Positions 63,937 to 64,000 of a stretch of 64,000 bases of DNA are shown here, piece by piece. The notes beneath the pieces were generated by a model. That model saw only the letters and a program-made list of their open reading frames with translations. It searched no databases and was not told where the DNA came from. The DNA is from Thalassovita sp. (GTDB taxonomy: Bacteria; Pseudomonadota; Alphaproteobacteria; Rhodobacterales; Rhodobacteraceae): the NCBI GenBank assembly GCA_017792425.1, contig CP051233.1:3322481-3386480 (forward strand). Direction: 5' to 3'. Each line of letters begins with the position of its first letter. The stretch's first letter is position 1. A program made the position numbers and the translations under genes.

Positions 63937-64000
63937 GGTTTGGCGGTTACCTACTCTCCCACGACTTGAGTCGCAGTACCATTGGCGTGAGAGCACTTAA
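63937..64000 (-). rRNA. rrf: 5S ribosomal RNA, 3' part
   Basis: The minus strand reads GCCAATGGTACTGCGACTCA, then GTGGGAGAGTAGGTAACCGCC, the standard 3' half of alphaproteobacterial 5S rRNA. The 5' half lies beyond base 64000. The rest of the rrn operon is presumably outside the window. Confidence 0.93.

Overview
The window looks like chromosomal DNA of an alphaproteobacterium of the Rhodobacteraceae (Roseobacter-type). Three things point there. The right edge carries a 5S rRNA followed by an initiator tRNA-Met, which is the usual end of a rhodobacteral rrn operon. There are conserved alphaproteobacterial neighbourhoods (dnaX-ybaB-recR next to a DUF1013/TrcR gene). TRAP transporters are abundant (three full systems). 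Base composition is GC-rich, so many long antisense reading frames exist that are not genes.

Layout. (1) 1-6.7 kb: a hydroxycinnamate (p-coumarate/ferulate type) catabolic operon on the minus strand: feruloyl-CoA synthase (cut by the window edge), a MarR regulator, a crotonase and a DctPQM TRAP importer. A maleylacetoacetate isomerase and a second, divergent MarR gene follow. (2) 6.7-17.3 kb: a complete reductive pyrimidine degradation locus: ABC importer, dihydropyrimidinase, a small unknown protein, a Zn-dependent N-carbamoyl amidohydrolase, a RutR-type TetR regulator, and the PreA/PreT dihydropyrimidine dehydrogenase. Two RutR-like palindromes sit where such a regulon needs them. (3) 17.4-41.2 kb: mainly housekeeping genes: recO, DUF1491, a Yej-type peptide ABC importer, a cytochrome c, prephenate dehydratase, NudC, a cyclic-nucleotide phosphodiesterase, SRP RNA, rsgA, dnaX-ybaB-recR, trcR, RNase T2, and a SulP transporter with a LysR gene.

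(4) 41.3-60.4 kb: an accessory island with a strong sulfate-ester theme. It holds two cytoplasmic sulfatases with CxAxR/CxPxR formylglycine motifs, two related sulfotransferases, two TRAP systems (a TAXI type and a DctPQM type), a TSUP exporter, a Crp/Fnr-family regulator, a split sulfopyruvate-decarboxylase-like TPP enzyme, a GMC oxidoreductase and a FadD-like acyl-CoA ligase. The simplest reading is a dedicated pathway that imports a sulfated or sulfonated organic compound, removes or moves the sulfo group, exports the inorganic sulfur, and oxidises and CoA-activates the carbon skeleton. I know of no named system with this exact gene set. The substrate cannot be read from the sequence.

(5) 60.4-64 kb: a decayed primase/D5-type ATPase gene from a mobile element (two internal deletions and a frameshift), repeats, an EamA exporter with a divergent LysR regulator and a clear operator, and the end of an rrn operon. 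The decayed element between the rrn operon and the island suggests the island reached this site by horizontal transfer; that is inference.
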